Source: a virus
Direction: 5' to 3' (one strand)
Length of the DNA stretch: 64,000 bases
Virus record (IMG/VR): IMGVR_UViG_3300033141_003184
Span: 1-64,000 of that record
The number at the start of each line of letters is the position of its first letter. The stretch's first letter is position 1. Below the pieces are notes generated by a model. The model ran no database searches. It was not told where the DNA came from and saw nothing but the letters and a program-made list of their open reading frames with translations. The position numbers and the translations under genes are program-made. Shown one piece after another: positions 42,627-51,509 of the stretch.

Positions 42627-43196
42627 ATGAAAAGATCAGATGAACAAAAAAAGATTGCTGAAAAGCTTGTAAGAGATCAACTTACAATGATTGGAGAGAA
42701 TCCAGATAGGGAGGGATTACAGAAAACCCCCTACCGAATTGTAAAAATGTGGGATGAGATATTCTCTGGTTACGATAAGAAACCGGAGGATGTCCTTACT
42801 GTGTTTGATGCCGATGGGTATGATCAGATTATTCTCTTGAAAGATATTGAACTATATAGTATGTGCGAACACCATATGTTGCCTTTTTATGGTAGAGCTC
42901 ATGTTGCTTATGTTCCATGGAGGAAAATTGTTGGTATTTCTAAACTTGCTCGTTTGGTTGATATCTATGCCAAACGCCTTCAAATACAGGAACGAATAGG
43001 AGAACAGGTTACTGATGCTTTGATGAGATTGCTCGATCCGAAGGGAGCAGCTTGTATTATTGAAGCTACCCATATGTGCATGCGCATGCGAGGAGTAGAG
43101 AAACAAAATTCCGTGATGGTTACTTCTTCCCTTGGTGGAGTGTTTCTCACCAAACCAGAGGCTCGAGAAGAATTAATGCAGCTAATAAGAAGATGA
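42627..43196 (+). CDS. folE: GTP cyclohydrolase I
   Basis: 189 aa, normal length. Zinc ligands Cys80, His83 (SMCEHHMLPF) and Cys151 (HMCMRMRG) are present, as are GENPDREGLQKTPYRI and GISKLARLVDIYAKRLQIQE. It opens the GTP ring to make dihydroneopterin triphosphate for QueD. A phage copy raises 7-deazaguanine precursor supply. The stop overlaps the DpdA start (ATGA). Confidence 0.95.
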   Translation: MKRSDEQKKIAEKLVRDQLTMIGENPDREGLQKTPYRIVKMWDEIFSGYDKKPEDVLTVFDADGYDQIILLKDIELYSMCEHHMLPFYGRAHVAYVPWRKIVGISKLARLVDIYAKRLQIQERIGEQVTDALMRLLDPKGAACIIEATHMCMRMRGVEKQNSVMVTSSLGGVFLTKPEAREELMQLIRR

Positions 43197-44257
43197 ATAT
43201 ATACCTTGCTGGTACTCCGGGAATAAGAAGTAGAGAGAGATTATGGCAGAAGATTACAAAAAGGAGGTTGTTATCATTTGGTGATATTCTATTAAATACG
43301 TTTAATGTAAGATATGCTTTTGAATTAATTGAGAATGGAATGGGAAAAAAGGTAGAGTTATTTTTGGATTCCGGAGCCTTCTCCGCTTGGTCCAGAGGAG
43401 TGAAAATAGATATAGAGGAGTACATTTCTTTTATCAAAAAACACTCCGATGTCATTTCCATTTATGCAAATCTTGATGTAATTGGAGGAGACTCGGGAGT
43501 TCCTGGAGAAGAAACTGCTCGGAGAACCCTTGAGAATCAACGCATAATGGAGAAGGCTGGATTATCTCCACTTCCTGTGTTTCATTATGGAGAACCATAT
43601 GAATATCTTGAGAAGTACGTGGAAGAGTATGATTATATAGCTTTGGGGGTAGCAGGTAATTCCGGAGTAAAGTTAGTTCCGTGGTTAAATGAATGTTTTT
43701 CCAAGTATATTTGTGATGAGGATGGACTTCCGAAAGTAAAGGTTCATGGATTTGCTGTAACTTCCCTAAAGTTAATGATCATGTATCCTTGGTTTAGCGT
43801 AGATAGCACTTCATGGGTTATTACCAGCAGGATGGGTTCTATATTCGTTCCCAGATATAGAAATGGAAAGTGGATATATGATGAACAATCTTGGAAGATA
43901 GCGGTTTCTGCGAGAAGTCCAAAGAAGAAAGTGAGTGGAATGCATATCACTACTCTATCTCCAAAGCAAAGGAAGGTATTTCTTGATTATATTCATTCTA
44001 AGGGATTTAGGTTGGGTAAGAGCGATTTTGTTTATGTAGATAAGGGTAGGATGTTGTCAGAAGGAGAACGTTGGGCAGAGCCGGCAAAAAGGGGAGAAAA
44101 TAAGAGGTTAATGGAAGTAATAGTAGAGCCGGGATTATGTAATGTATATCAGATGAGAGATCAGATAAATATTATGTATTTTTTGGATTTGGAAAAAAGT
44201 TTGCCAGAGTGGCCTTGGTCATTTAAGAGAAAGGAGGTAGTAAATGGATTCTTCTAA
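43193..44257 (+). CDS. dpdA: 7-deazaguanine DNA transglycosylase (DpdA-like)
   Basis: 354 aa from the ATG at 43193. LDSGAFSAW (residues 58-66) corresponds to the catalytic Asp region of the tRNA-guanine transglycosylase family. NLDVIG (93-98) and IALGVAGNSG (149-158) match the barrel's substrate-binding loops. Phage DpdA enzymes of this type exchange guanine in DNA for a 7-deazaguanine base. FolE upstream and QueD/QueE 3 kb away support this. The classical zinc-binding Cys cluster of tRNA enzymes is not evident, as often in phage forms. Confidence 0.85.
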   Translation: MNIYLAGTPGIRSRERLWQKITKRRLLSFGDILLNTFNVRYAFELIENGMGKKVELFLDSGAFSAWSRGVKIDIEEYISFIKKHSDVISIYANLDVIGGDSGVPGEETARRTLENQRIMEKAGLSPLPVFHYGEPYEYLEKYVEEYDYIALGVAGNSGVKLVPWLNECFSKYICDEDGLPKVKVHGFAVTSLKLMIMYPWFSVDSTSWVITSRMGSIFVPRYRNGKWIYDEQSWKIAVSARSPKKKVSGMHITTLSPKQRKVFLDYIHSKGFRLGKSDFVYVDKGRMLSEGERWAEPAKRGENKRLMEVIVEPGLCNVYQMRDQINIMYFLDLEKSLPEWPWSFKRKEVVNGFF

Positions 44258-44837
44258 ATGGAAAGATGATTTTCAGAAAGGAAAGAAGGATAGGGAGCTT
44301 GTTACAAAAAACATGAATGAGTTTCTTATTGAGCACGATCTTATGATAATGCCTCTTCATAAATATATAAAGACTATGCGTCCGGTTGAGAAGTTTCATA
44401 ATAATACTTCCAAAAATAGATTGGAAGAGGTGGGATTCGTAAAAGCTATGGGATTAGATCATGTGATTTGTGATTTGAATGATGGAGTGACTCAACCGGT
44501 GATGATAAGATTTTCTAATGATTTTGGGGTTTACATCAAATTACCTACTGATTTTATTGATAAACCGAAACAGTTTTTGAATATCATTGAAGATTACTGG
44601 TTTATTTTTGTTCTGAGAAGGGATGGTATTGTAAAAGATGCTTACGCAAGTATTATAACTGTAAAGGAAATAGTTTCTAAATATGGTATTGACTGGGGAG
44701 TATATGATTCTAAAGGAAATAAGAATAGGTTGTTTATTCATATGAATCCATCGCTGTTTGATTATCGTCCACCCCATGAAGAAGATATATTTGGAGATAG
44801 CTTTGTTAAACAGTTATTGAGAAGACTATCGAGATGA
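44244..44837 (+). CDS. Hypothetical protein downstream of DpdA
   Basis: 197 aa, unrecognised. Helical and basic N-terminus, then mixed alpha/beta (PVMIRFSNDFGVYIKLP, YWFIFVLRRDGIV). AAAGGAGG precedes the start, which lies inside the end of dpdA by 14 bases. Translational coupling suggests a role linked to DNA modification, but no enzyme motif is visible. Confidence 0.6.
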   Translation: MDSSKWKDDFQKGKKDRELVTKNMNEFLIEHDLMIMPLHKYIKTMRPVEKFHNNTSKNRLEEVGFVKAMGLDHVICDLNDGVTQPVMIRFSNDFGVYIKLPTDFIDKPKQFLNIIEDYWFIFVLRRDGIVKDAYASIITVKEIVSKYGIDWGVYDSKGNKNRLFIHMNPSLFDYRPPHEEDIFGDSFVKQLLRRLSR

Positions 44838-45013
44838 AAATTTATTTTGCTACATGGCTTTATGATAGAACACTTGGTAATAGTCTCACAAGAAAAAGAG
44901 CGAGTACCAGATTGATTAGTTATTACTTCATTAAAGATCAGGAAATAACAGATGATCAATTGTTGAAATATATAAAGACCGGACGATTGGATACAAGAAA
45001 GAATAGACAATGA
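44834..45013 (+). CDS. DpdA N-terminus-like mini protein 1
   Basis: 59 aa. MKIYFATWLYDR, then STRLISYYFI parallels the first 33 residues of DpdA (MNIYLAGTP, then RRLLSFGDIL). The rest is a short charged tail. It overlaps both neighbours as ATGA. It may be a remnant or a small partner. Confidence 0.5.
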   Translation: MKIYFATWLYDRTLGNSLTRKRASTRLISYYFIKDQEITDDQLLKYIKTGRLDTRKNRQ

Positions 45014-45216
45014 AAATATATTTTGCGGCGGTTCATCCTGTCGAACTGCTTAATTATGTAGAGAATGTACTATTGAGTTATTATGATGTGATTGATACAA
45101 GAGTTCCGTTTAGACGAGAAACCTTTAATTATATAGAGTATGAAAATAAAAACACAAGAACTGGTAGAAGCCCTGGAAATAGTAAAACCAGGGTTAGCAA
45201 GAAAAGAGGTAATTGA
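45010..45216 (+). CDS. DpdA N-terminus-like mini protein 2
   Basis: 68 aa. MKIYFAAVHPVELL and VLLSYYDVIDTRVPFRRE again follow the DpdA start pattern. The last 25 residues overlap the sliding-clamp gene in another frame. It starts on ATGA coupling with mini protein 1. Confidence 0.5.
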   Translation: MKIYFAAVHPVELLNYVENVLLSYYDVIDTRVPFRRETFNYIEYENKNTRTGRSPGNSKTRVSKKRGN

Positions 45217-46150
45217 GCAAACCACCTCTTTTGCCTTCCTTAATGGAAAAATAGTTACATATAATGACGAGTTCAGTATTTCTCATCCTTTGGATGGAGT
45301 GGAATTTGAGGGGGCTATACTTGCTGAGAATCTTTATCAACTGTTAAAAAAGATGAAGATGGAAGAAATAGAGGTCGATGTGGATAACAGTAATATTGTT
45401 TTTCAGGCAGGTAGGATTAAAGCTGGGTTGGTAATGCAATCCGAGATAAAATTGCCATTAGAAGAGATCGAGAAACCAAAAGATTGGGTTTCCTTACCTA
45501 AGGATTTCTCCAAATTTATTGCTTTGTCGGTTACTTCATGTTCTAAGGATATGAGCAAACCGGTATTGACTGCTATTCATGTTAACAAGGAGGGATATAT
45601 GGAAGCATCGGACTCTTATCGGATTACAAGGTGCCAGTTTGATGGAGAGCTGCAAGATATAGAAACATTTCTTCTTCCGGCAACGTCAGCTGTAGAAGTA
45701 ATGAAGATAAATCCGACTGAGATTTCTCAGAGTGAGAGCTGGGTTCATTTTCGAAATGAGATAGGAACGATATTCTCATGCAGAATTTTAGAAGGTGATT
45801 ATCCGAATGCTTCGAGAGTGCTTAATACAAGTGGAAGGAAGATAGTGTTTCCAAAGAGATTGAGAGAATCAATGGAAAGAGCGAATATATTTGCAAAAAG
45901 GGATCATATTTTAGAGGAGTCGGTAAGAATGGAATTCAAAAAGAAGTCGCTTATTGTTTCTGCTGATTCCCCTAATGGATGGTACGAGGAGAGATTGAAT
46001 ATCAGATATGATGGTGATGAGTTCACTATAATTATATCTCCATTTTTGTTAAAGGGTATTTTGGAGGAAATTAATGAATGTGAAGTATCGGATAGATTTA
46101 TTAAGTTTGAAGGGGAAAATTGGATTTATGTAGCAGCTTTGATGATATGA
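45140..46150 (+). CDS. dnaN: DNA polymerase sliding clamp (DnaN-like)
   Basis: 336 aa. Three repeated beta-alpha-beta-beta segments, LPKDFSKFIALSVTSCSKDM in the middle, DSYRITRCQFDG, and a C-terminal DRFIKFEGENWIYVAALMI similar to the beta-clamp ending with its last strand. It encircles DNA and tethers the phage PolA. The clamp loader is at 49813. The stop overlaps the next start as ATGA. Confidence 0.85.
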   Translation: MKIKTQELVEALEIVKPGLARKEVIEQTTSFAFLNGKIVTYNDEFSISHPLDGVEFEGAILAENLYQLLKKMKMEEIEVDVDNSNIVFQAGRIKAGLVMQSEIKLPLEEIEKPKDWVSLPKDFSKFIALSVTSCSKDMSKPVLTAIHVNKEGYMEASDSYRITRCQFDGELQDIETFLLPATSAVEVMKINPTEISQSESWVHFRNEIGTIFSCRILEGDYPNASRVLNTSGRKIVFPKRLRESMERANIFAKRDHILEESVRMEFKKKSLIVSADSPNGWYEERLNIRYDGDEFTIIISPFLLKGILEEINECEVSDRFIKFEGENWIYVAALMI

Positions 46151-47376
46151 ATTTGGAAGGATTTTTTTCTAAAGAGGAAATAAAGACTGATCGTTTCTAT
46201 GGGAAAACGTTAACCTGTGCCTCTTGTGGGCTATATAAAACATGCAGGTCTCCAAAGATGAAACCTTACGGTAATTTTAGGAAGGGAATTTTGAATGTGG
46301 GTGAAAGTCCTGGAATTGAAGAAGATAAGACTGGTAAACCATGGCAGGGAAAAACAGGAAAACTCCTTCAGAGGGTGTATAGGAAATTTGGGATTGATTT
46401 GTTCGATGATTGCCTCAATATAAATGCTGTAAGTTGCAGAGCCGTTGATAAGAATGGGAATAATAGGACTCCGACTAATCACGAAATTGATTGTTGTAGA
46501 AAGAGGGTTCTATCGACAATACGAAAGTATGATCCCAAAGTAGTCGTATTACTTGGTGGATCGGCTTTGTATTCTGTCGTGGGATACAGATGGAGGGGAT
46601 CACTCGGTGGAATAAATAAATGGAGAGGATTTCATATACCTGATGAGGAGTTTGGAGCATGGGTTTGTCCAGTATTCCATCCGAGCTATGTTGAACGATC
46701 GGAAAAGCATGTGACTACAATATGGGAGAATGATTTACAAAATATGATCGGATTGTTGGATGTTGCCTTGCCAAGACAAAAGAAACCAGAGATAGAGTTT
46801 ATTGAGGACTTGTCAGTATTAAAAGAAATAAAGTCTGATAGAATTGCTTTTGATTATGAGACTACAGGAAAGAAACCGCAAGCTGTGGGTCATCGGATAG
46901 TTTGCGTTTCTGTAGCCGATACTCCAGATCACGCTTTCGTATTTATGATGCCTAAATCAAAAAAAGAGAGACAACCATTTATTGATTTACTAATTAATCC
47001 GGATATAAAGAAGATGGCTCATAACATGAAATTTGAGGATACCTGGACAACGGAAAAGTTAAGAGTAAGAGTAAAAGGTTGGGACTGGGATTCAATGATA
47101 GCAGCTCATATAGTTGACAATCGTTCGGGCATTACCGGATTAAAATTCCAAACTTATATTAACATTGGAATATCGGGATATGATGAGGAAATATCTCCAT
47201 ACTTATCAGCTGATGGAGAACGTGGAGCAAACAGCATGAATAGGGTAATGGAATTGACAAAAACCCAGAGTGGTCGTGAGAAATTGATGACTTACTGTGC
47301 TCTTGATAGTATATATGAATATAGACTTGCTATGATTCAACAACGTCTAATAAGAATAGATCATTTACCATTTTAA
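46147..47376 (+). CDS. Uracil-DNA glycosylase domain fused to 3'-5' exonuclease
   Basis: 409 aa from the ATG at 46147. Residues about 15-210 are a family 4/5-type UDG: Cys in CASCGLYKTC, then GESPGIEEDKTGKPWQG and CPVFHPSYVE. Residues about 230-409 are a DEDD exonuclease: Exo I DYETTGKKP, Exo II MAHNMKFED and Exo III YCALDSIYEY. The exonuclease is the proofreading half of a family A polymerase whose polymerase half is at 47603. The fusion could couple uracil removal to proofreading. Confidence 0.85.
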   Translation: MNLEGFFSKEEIKTDRFYGKTLTCASCGLYKTCRSPKMKPYGNFRKGILNVGESPGIEEDKTGKPWQGKTGKLLQRVYRKFGIDLFDDCLNINAVSCRAVDKNGNNRTPTNHEIDCCRKRVLSTIRKYDPKVVVLLGGSALYSVVGYRWRGSLGGINKWRGFHIPDEEFGAWVCPVFHPSYVERSEKHVTTIWENDLQNMIGLLDVALPRQKKPEIEFIEDLSVLKEIKSDRIAFDYETTGKKPQAVGHRIVCVSVADTPDHAFVFMMPKSKKERQPFIDLLINPDIKKMAHNMKFEDTWTTEKLRVRVKGWDWDSMIAAHIVDNRSGITGLKFQTYINIGISGYDEEISPYLSADGERGANSMNRVMELTKTQSGREKLMTYCALDSIYEYRLAMIQQRLIRIDHLPF

Positions 47377-47387
47377 TTTTTACTGAT

Positions 47388-47600
47388 ATGGAAATAAAAA
47401 ATTATAAGACGTCATTATCACCAGGCGATACTGTATATCATAAGTCGAGACCTGGTAAAATCATTGTTGTTGTAAAGATAGAATTTAATGATGACTCTTC
47501 AGAAGAACAAGCATTCTGCAGGTGGATAGATGAATATGATAAAATCCACTCATCATGGTTCTCTCTATCCGAACTGGAGAAAAGTGAAATTCCCTTTTGA
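47388..47600 (+). CDS. Hypothetical SH3-like small protein
   Basis: 70 aa. SLSPGDTVYHKSRPGKIIVV, then AFCRWIDEYDKIHSSWF resembles DUF2158-like barrels. Sits between the two halves of the polymerase. Function unknown. Confidence 0.6.
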   Translation: MEIKNYKTSLSPGDTVYHKSRPGKIIVVVKIEFNDDSSEEQAFCRWIDEYDKIHSSWFSLSELEKSEIPF

Positions 47601-47602
47601 TT

Positions 47603-49006
47603 ATGAATATGAATATGAACCCGAGATCAGAGGAAATATATCAATTATTCCATAATGGAATCCTTGCTTTAGCTCAAGCGGAAAGGAATGGATTCCGTAT
47701 TGATATGGAATATATTCAAAGAAAGAAAAAGCAGCTTTCCAAAAGAATAGAAATATTGGAAAGAAAATTTATGAATTCTAAGTTTTATAGAGAGTGGAAG
47801 CATTCTAAGAAGGGAAAATCTCCAAACATATATTCTAATCACCAGCTGGCTCATTTTCTTTATGATATAAAGAAGATAAAACCGGTACTTACTACCGGAT
47901 CTGGTCAGGGATCAACTAATGAGGAAGCATTAAAACAATTAAATATTCCGGAACTGAATCTTTTATTGGAAATAAGGAAGTTGAGAAAGCTGAGAGATAC
48001 CTATTTGGAGAATTTTTCAAGAGAACAGGTCAATGGTTATATTCATCCATTTTTTAATCTTCATTTGGTAAGAACCGGAAGATCATCATCGGATAGTCCA
48101 AACTTTCAAAATATTCCGAAAAGGGATAAAGAATCAATGAGAATTATAAGGAAGGCATTATATCCACGACCTGGTCACCAATTAATGGAAGTTGACTATG
48201 GACAGTTGGAAGTGAGAATATCAGTTACTTATCACCATGATCCTACTTTAGAAAGGTATCTCACTGATCCGAGAGCTGACATGCATCGTGATATGGCTAA
48301 ACAAATATTCTTTCTAAAGGAATTCAATCCAACCATTCCGGGTCACACTCTATTAAGGCAAGCTGCAAAAAATGGATTCGTATTTCCACAATTTTACGGG
48401 GATTATTATATAAATTGCGCTTATAATCTTGCTTGTAATTGGGGGAAGTTACCAGTTGGAAGATGGAAACCGAAACAGGGTATTGAATTTGAAGATGGAT
48501 TTCTTTCTGATCATCTCATAAGGCACGGAGTAAAATCCTTAAAATCGTTTGAGGATCATATACAAGATATAGAGGATGATTTTTGGAACAAGAGATTTCC
48601 CGTATATAAGAAATGGAAAGAGAAATGGTGGAATCTTTATCAAAAGTATGGGTATATTGATCTTCATACTGGATTTAGATGTTCTGGAGTGATGGGTAAG
48701 AATGATATTTCCAACTATCCGGTTCAGGGAACTGCTTTCCATTGTCTCTTATGGTCGTTTATAGAATTGGACAAAGAATTAAGAAAAAAAGGATATGACA
48801 CAAGACTTATCGGGCAAATACATGACTCCATTATATTGGATGTGAACCCGACCGAGTTGGAGAGAGTATATCTCTTAACCCGGGAAATAACTACAGAAAG
48901 ATTACCAAAGGCATGGAATTGGATTACCGTTCCATTGGAAGTTGATTTTGAGTTGAGTGATGTAGATAAGAGTTGGGCTGATAAGAAAGAATTTTTGATC
49001 GGTTAA
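47603..49006 (+). CDS. polA: DNA polymerase I family, polymerase domain
   Basis: 467 aa from the ATG at 47603. Motif A MEVDYGQLEVRI, motif B RQAAKNGFVFPQFYG and motif C GQIHDSIILDV are intact. Upstream, HLVRTGRSSSDSPNFQNIP is the usual thumb/palm entry. No exonuclease domain: that is encoded by the gene at 46147. It is the phage replicase. Several in-frame ATGs (47603, 47609, 47615) are equally possible starts. Confidence 0.93.
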   Translation: MNMNMNPRSEEIYQLFHNGILALAQAERNGFRIDMEYIQRKKKQLSKRIEILERKFMNSKFYREWKHSKKGKSPNIYSNHQLAHFLYDIKKIKPVLTTGSGQGSTNEEALKQLNIPELNLLLEIRKLRKLRDTYLENFSREQVNGYIHPFFNLHLVRTGRSSSDSPNFQNIPKRDKESMRIIRKALYPRPGHQLMEVDYGQLEVRISVTYHHDPTLERYLTDPRADMHRDMAKQIFFLKEFNPTIPGHTLLRQAAKNGFVFPQFYGDYYINCAYNLACNWGKLPVGRWKPKQGIEFEDGFLSDHLIRHGVKSLKSFEDHIQDIEDDFWNKRFPVYKKWKEKWWNLYQKYGYIDLHTGFRCSGVMGKNDISNYPVQGTAFHCLLWSFIELDKELRKKGYDTRLIGQIHDSIILDVNPTELERVYLLTREITTERLPKAWNWITVPLEVDFELSDVDKSWADKKEFLIG

Positions 49007-49046
49007 TAAAATATTTTCTGACGTACTATTGATGTAATTAAAATAT

Positions 49047-49071
49047 TTTGGATATAATAATAATGGATTAA
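49047..49071 (+). promoter_or_regulatory. Repeated promoter-like motif, copy 2
   Basis: TTTGGATAT then AATAATAATGGATTAA, matching copy 1 (40060-40084) at 22 of 25 positions. It lies in the gap after polA and 19 bases before the ATG at 49091. Confidence 0.45.
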
Positions 49072-49090
49072 TAAAATGATATTTAATGTT

Positions 49091-49534
49091 ATGAAGAAGT
49101 TTATATTTCTTTTTGTCTTTGTATTATTCGGATTATCCGGTAATGCTCAATGGTACTGTTCTATGGGAGTTACTAATATTGATGATCTCTCCGAAGAACA
49201 GTTGAATCTGGCTTACTCAAAGGCTGAGAAAATGATAAAGAATGGTCAATTAATGACTTTCGGAGGACTTATAGTCGGATTAACTGGTTGGTTGATATCC
49301 GACGATGCCGTTAAGAGTTGGGAACCAACTGTTGATCCGGATGTAGGTAACGGATACGAACTCGGTCTATTTATGATAATAGCTGGATTTGGAACAGCTG
49401 GTGTCGGAGTTCCTTTATGGATAGTTGGGAACTCACGAAAGACCGACATTGAGATTGCTCTTATAAAATATAAACAAATGGGGAGGTTTGATAAAGACAA
49501 TAAACTTGGCGTAGGATTAACTGTTAAATTTTAG
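49091..49534 (+). CDS. Exported membrane protein
   Basis: 147 aa from the ATG at 49091. Signal peptide MKKFIFLFVFVLFGLSGNAQ with a probable cut after NAQ, then an EEQLNLAYSKAEKMIKNGQ helix and two hydrophobic segments (GGLIVGLTGWLI, LFMIIAGFGTAGVGVPLWI). It resembles small exported proteins of Bacteroidota. It could be a superinfection or membrane-stress protein (inference). Confidence 0.65.
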   Translation: MKKFIFLFVFVLFGLSGNAQWYCSMGVTNIDDLSEEQLNLAYSKAEKMIKNGQLMTFGGLIVGLTGWLISDDAVKSWEPTVDPDVGNGYELGLFMIIAGFGTAGVGVPLWIVGNSRKTDIEIALIKYKQMGRFDKDNKLGVGLTVKF

Positions 49535-49538
49535 TGTT

Positions 49539-49829
49539 ATGAAGAAGACAGCTAAACTTATTAAAGACAACTTACCTGATTTTATTGGACATGCTGCTCT
49601 GTATCAGGTTGATCCTCCAATGGAAGGCGTTGAATTAAAAAGTAATTCCAAAAGAGAATTCAATTATGTAGTTGTATCTACTGCTCATACATTCGGGTTA
49701 GAAACTTACATATTTGGGGCTGATGAAACAGGGGATGTTTTCAATTGGTTGGAATTGGATGGAAGCATGAAAGGAACCTCATCACATAAGAAAGTTTTGA
49801 AAAACGCTGGATATGAACTTATACGTTAA
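49539..49829 (+). CDS. Conserved hypothetical protein
   Basis: 96 aa. DFIGHAALYQVDPPMEG, then FNYVVVSTAHTFGLETYIFG and FNWLELDGSMKGTSSH is a pattern I recognise as a common phage/Bacteroidota family without known function. It overlaps the clamp-loader start by 17 bases. Confidence 0.65.
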   Translation: MKKTAKLIKDNLPDFIGHAALYQVDPPMEGVELKSNSKREFNYVVVSTAHTFGLETYIFGADETGDVFNWLELDGSMKGTSSHKKVLKNAGYELIR

Positions 49830-50724
49830 ATACAGACCAAAGTCATTAGACGGAATAGTGGGGAACAAGGAGGTAGTTTCTACTTTGGAAAATATGTTGA
49901 GTGATCCGGAGGATGCTCCACAATCATTTTTGTTGCATGGACCCACTGGTTGTGGGAAAACAACTATTGGTAGAATAATAGCAAAAAGACTCGGATGCAA
50001 AGGAAATGATCTTATTGAATTGGATACCGCGGACTTCCGTGGTATTGATACTATTAGAGAAGTTAGGAAACAATCAATGTATAAACCAGTTGATGGGAAT
50101 ACGAGAATGTGGATAATTGATGAGTGTCATCAATTAACAAAAGATGCTCAGAATGCTCTTCTAAAAATGTTGGAGGATACTCCAAAACACACTCACTTTG
50201 TTTTGTGTACCACTGAACCACAAAAACTACTTCCCACAATAAAGGGGAGATGTAGTCAATTTCAATTAAAACCACTTTCTGATAATGAAATGTTTAGATT
50301 GTTACGAAAGGTTACTCACTTGGAGGGTGAGAGGTTGGAAAAGGAGGTTTATAACCAGATCATTACCGATAGTTTCGGGTATCCGCGAAACGCCATCCAA
50401 ATTTTGGAACAGGTACTCAAAGCCAATCCTGAATCAAGAATTAAGATTGCCAAACAGGTGGCGGAGGAACAAAGCCAGAGTATAGCTTTATGTAGAGCTT
50501 TGGTATCGGGTAAGAGTTGGAAAGTAGTGAGAAGTATTTTATCAGGATTAAAAGACCAGGACCCAGAGAGTATAAGAAGACATGTATTGGGGTATTCTCA
50601 ATCAGTTCTATTAAACGGGGATAATGAAAAAGTGGGTAGAATAATGGAAGAATTTATCGATCCGTTTTATAATTCCGGATTCCCTGGTTTGGTATATGCT
50701 TGTTATGCTGTAACAAAAGTTTAG
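49813..50724 (+). CDS. Clamp loader ATPase (DnaX/RFC-like)
   Basis: 303 aa. It opens YVKYRPKSLDGIVGN, with Walker A HGPTGCGKTT (42-51), Walker B MWIIDECHQLTKDAQNALL, and the SRC-like motif IKGRCSQFQL carrying the arginine finger. It lacks the C-terminal tau extension. It loads the phage sliding clamp and is probably active as a homo-oligomer since no second subunit is seen. Confidence 0.92.
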   Translation: MNLYVKYRPKSLDGIVGNKEVVSTLENMLSDPEDAPQSFLLHGPTGCGKTTIGRIIAKRLGCKGNDLIELDTADFRGIDTIREVRKQSMYKPVDGNTRMWIIDECHQLTKDAQNALLKMLEDTPKHTHFVLCTTEPQKLLPTIKGRCSQFQLKPLSDNEMFRLLRKVTHLEGERLEKEVYNQIITDSFGYPRNAIQILEQVLKANPESRIKIAKQVAEEQSQSIALCRALVSGKSWKVVRSILSGLKDQDPESIRRHVLGYSQSVLLNGDNEKVGRIMEEFIDPFYNSGFPGLVYACYAVTKV

Positions 50725-50728
50725 TATT

Positions 50729-51028
50729 ATGAAAGTAAAGTTGGTAGAATTTAAGCAAAAGGTACATGATGGGAATTTTCCCATTTGGATTGTTTTATTG
50801 AGAGTGGAGCAGTACTTAATTGGGAGACGAAATCCGCCTCCACTCTACTATGCTTCTTGGACATCTAAACTGGCATCCGTTGAGTTCAGTTTTATAGAGA
50901 GATCGGATCATTACTTTTCATCTGTTGCTAAAGCTCGGAAAAGTGGATTACAGTCTCTTACAAAAGCAAATGATAGATTCTGGAAATTATTGCAAACACC
51001 TATAAAATTTGTTAGACATGAATTATGA
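50729..51028 (+). CDS. Hypothetical protein
   Basis: 99 aa, unrecognised. Basic; FPIWIVLLRVEQYLIGRRN near the start and a helical C-terminus. It is coupled to the clamp loader (4-base gap) and overlaps the next gene by 11 bases. Confidence 0.55.
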   Translation: MKVKLVEFKQKVHDGNFPIWIVLLRVEQYLIGRRNPPPLYYASWTSKLASVEFSFIERSDHYFSSVAKARKSGLQSLTKANDRFWKLLQTPIKFVRHEL

Positions 51029-51509
51029 AGATGACATTAAAATTGATGAACTTGCTCTTGATATAGAGTGGCTTGATCAACCGCGTCTGATGTTAAAATA
51101 TACCAAATATCAGGCGGAAACAAGAAAACAAATGGACCTTGCCAAAGAGAGATTGGAACTTGTGAAGGCTGAATTAGATAAAAAAATTCGTAGCGATCCA
51201 GAGAGCTATGGAATACGAAAGGTAACAGAAACAGTAGTAACGAATACTATTGTATTGACTGATGATTATCAAAAGGCAGTGGATGATTACCTTAACGCAA
51301 AATTTGAGTATGACGTAGCTTCAGGGATAGTCAAAGCTTTTGAACAAAGAAAATCATCTTTGGAGAATCTCGTGCGATTATTCGGTCAGGAATATTTTGC
51401 TGGACCATCCGCTCCACGTGATATATCAAAGGAGTGGGAGATAAGGGAAAGACAAAAAAGAGCAAATAAAAAGATAAAAATAAGAAACACAAAAAAGGAC
51501 GAAGAATGA
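51018..51509 (+). CDS. Putative UvsY-like recombination mediator
   Basis: 163 aa from the ATG at 51018, largely helical. DEYALD-type opening (DELALDIEWLDQPRLML), then RKQMDLAKERLELVKAELDK, YGIRKVTE and EQRKSSLENLVRLFGQEYF. Size, helices and the place just before SSB and RecA-like genes fit UvsY-type mediators, which help load recombinase on SSB-coated DNA. The functional call is mostly contextual. Confidence 0.55.
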   Translation: MNYEDDIKIDELALDIEWLDQPRLMLKYTKYQAETRKQMDLAKERLELVKAELDKKIRSDPESYGIRKVTETVVTNTIVLTDDYQKAVDDYLNAKFEYDVASGIVKAFEQRKSSLENLVRLFGQEYFAGPSAPRDISKEWEIRERQKRANKKIKIRNTKKDEE

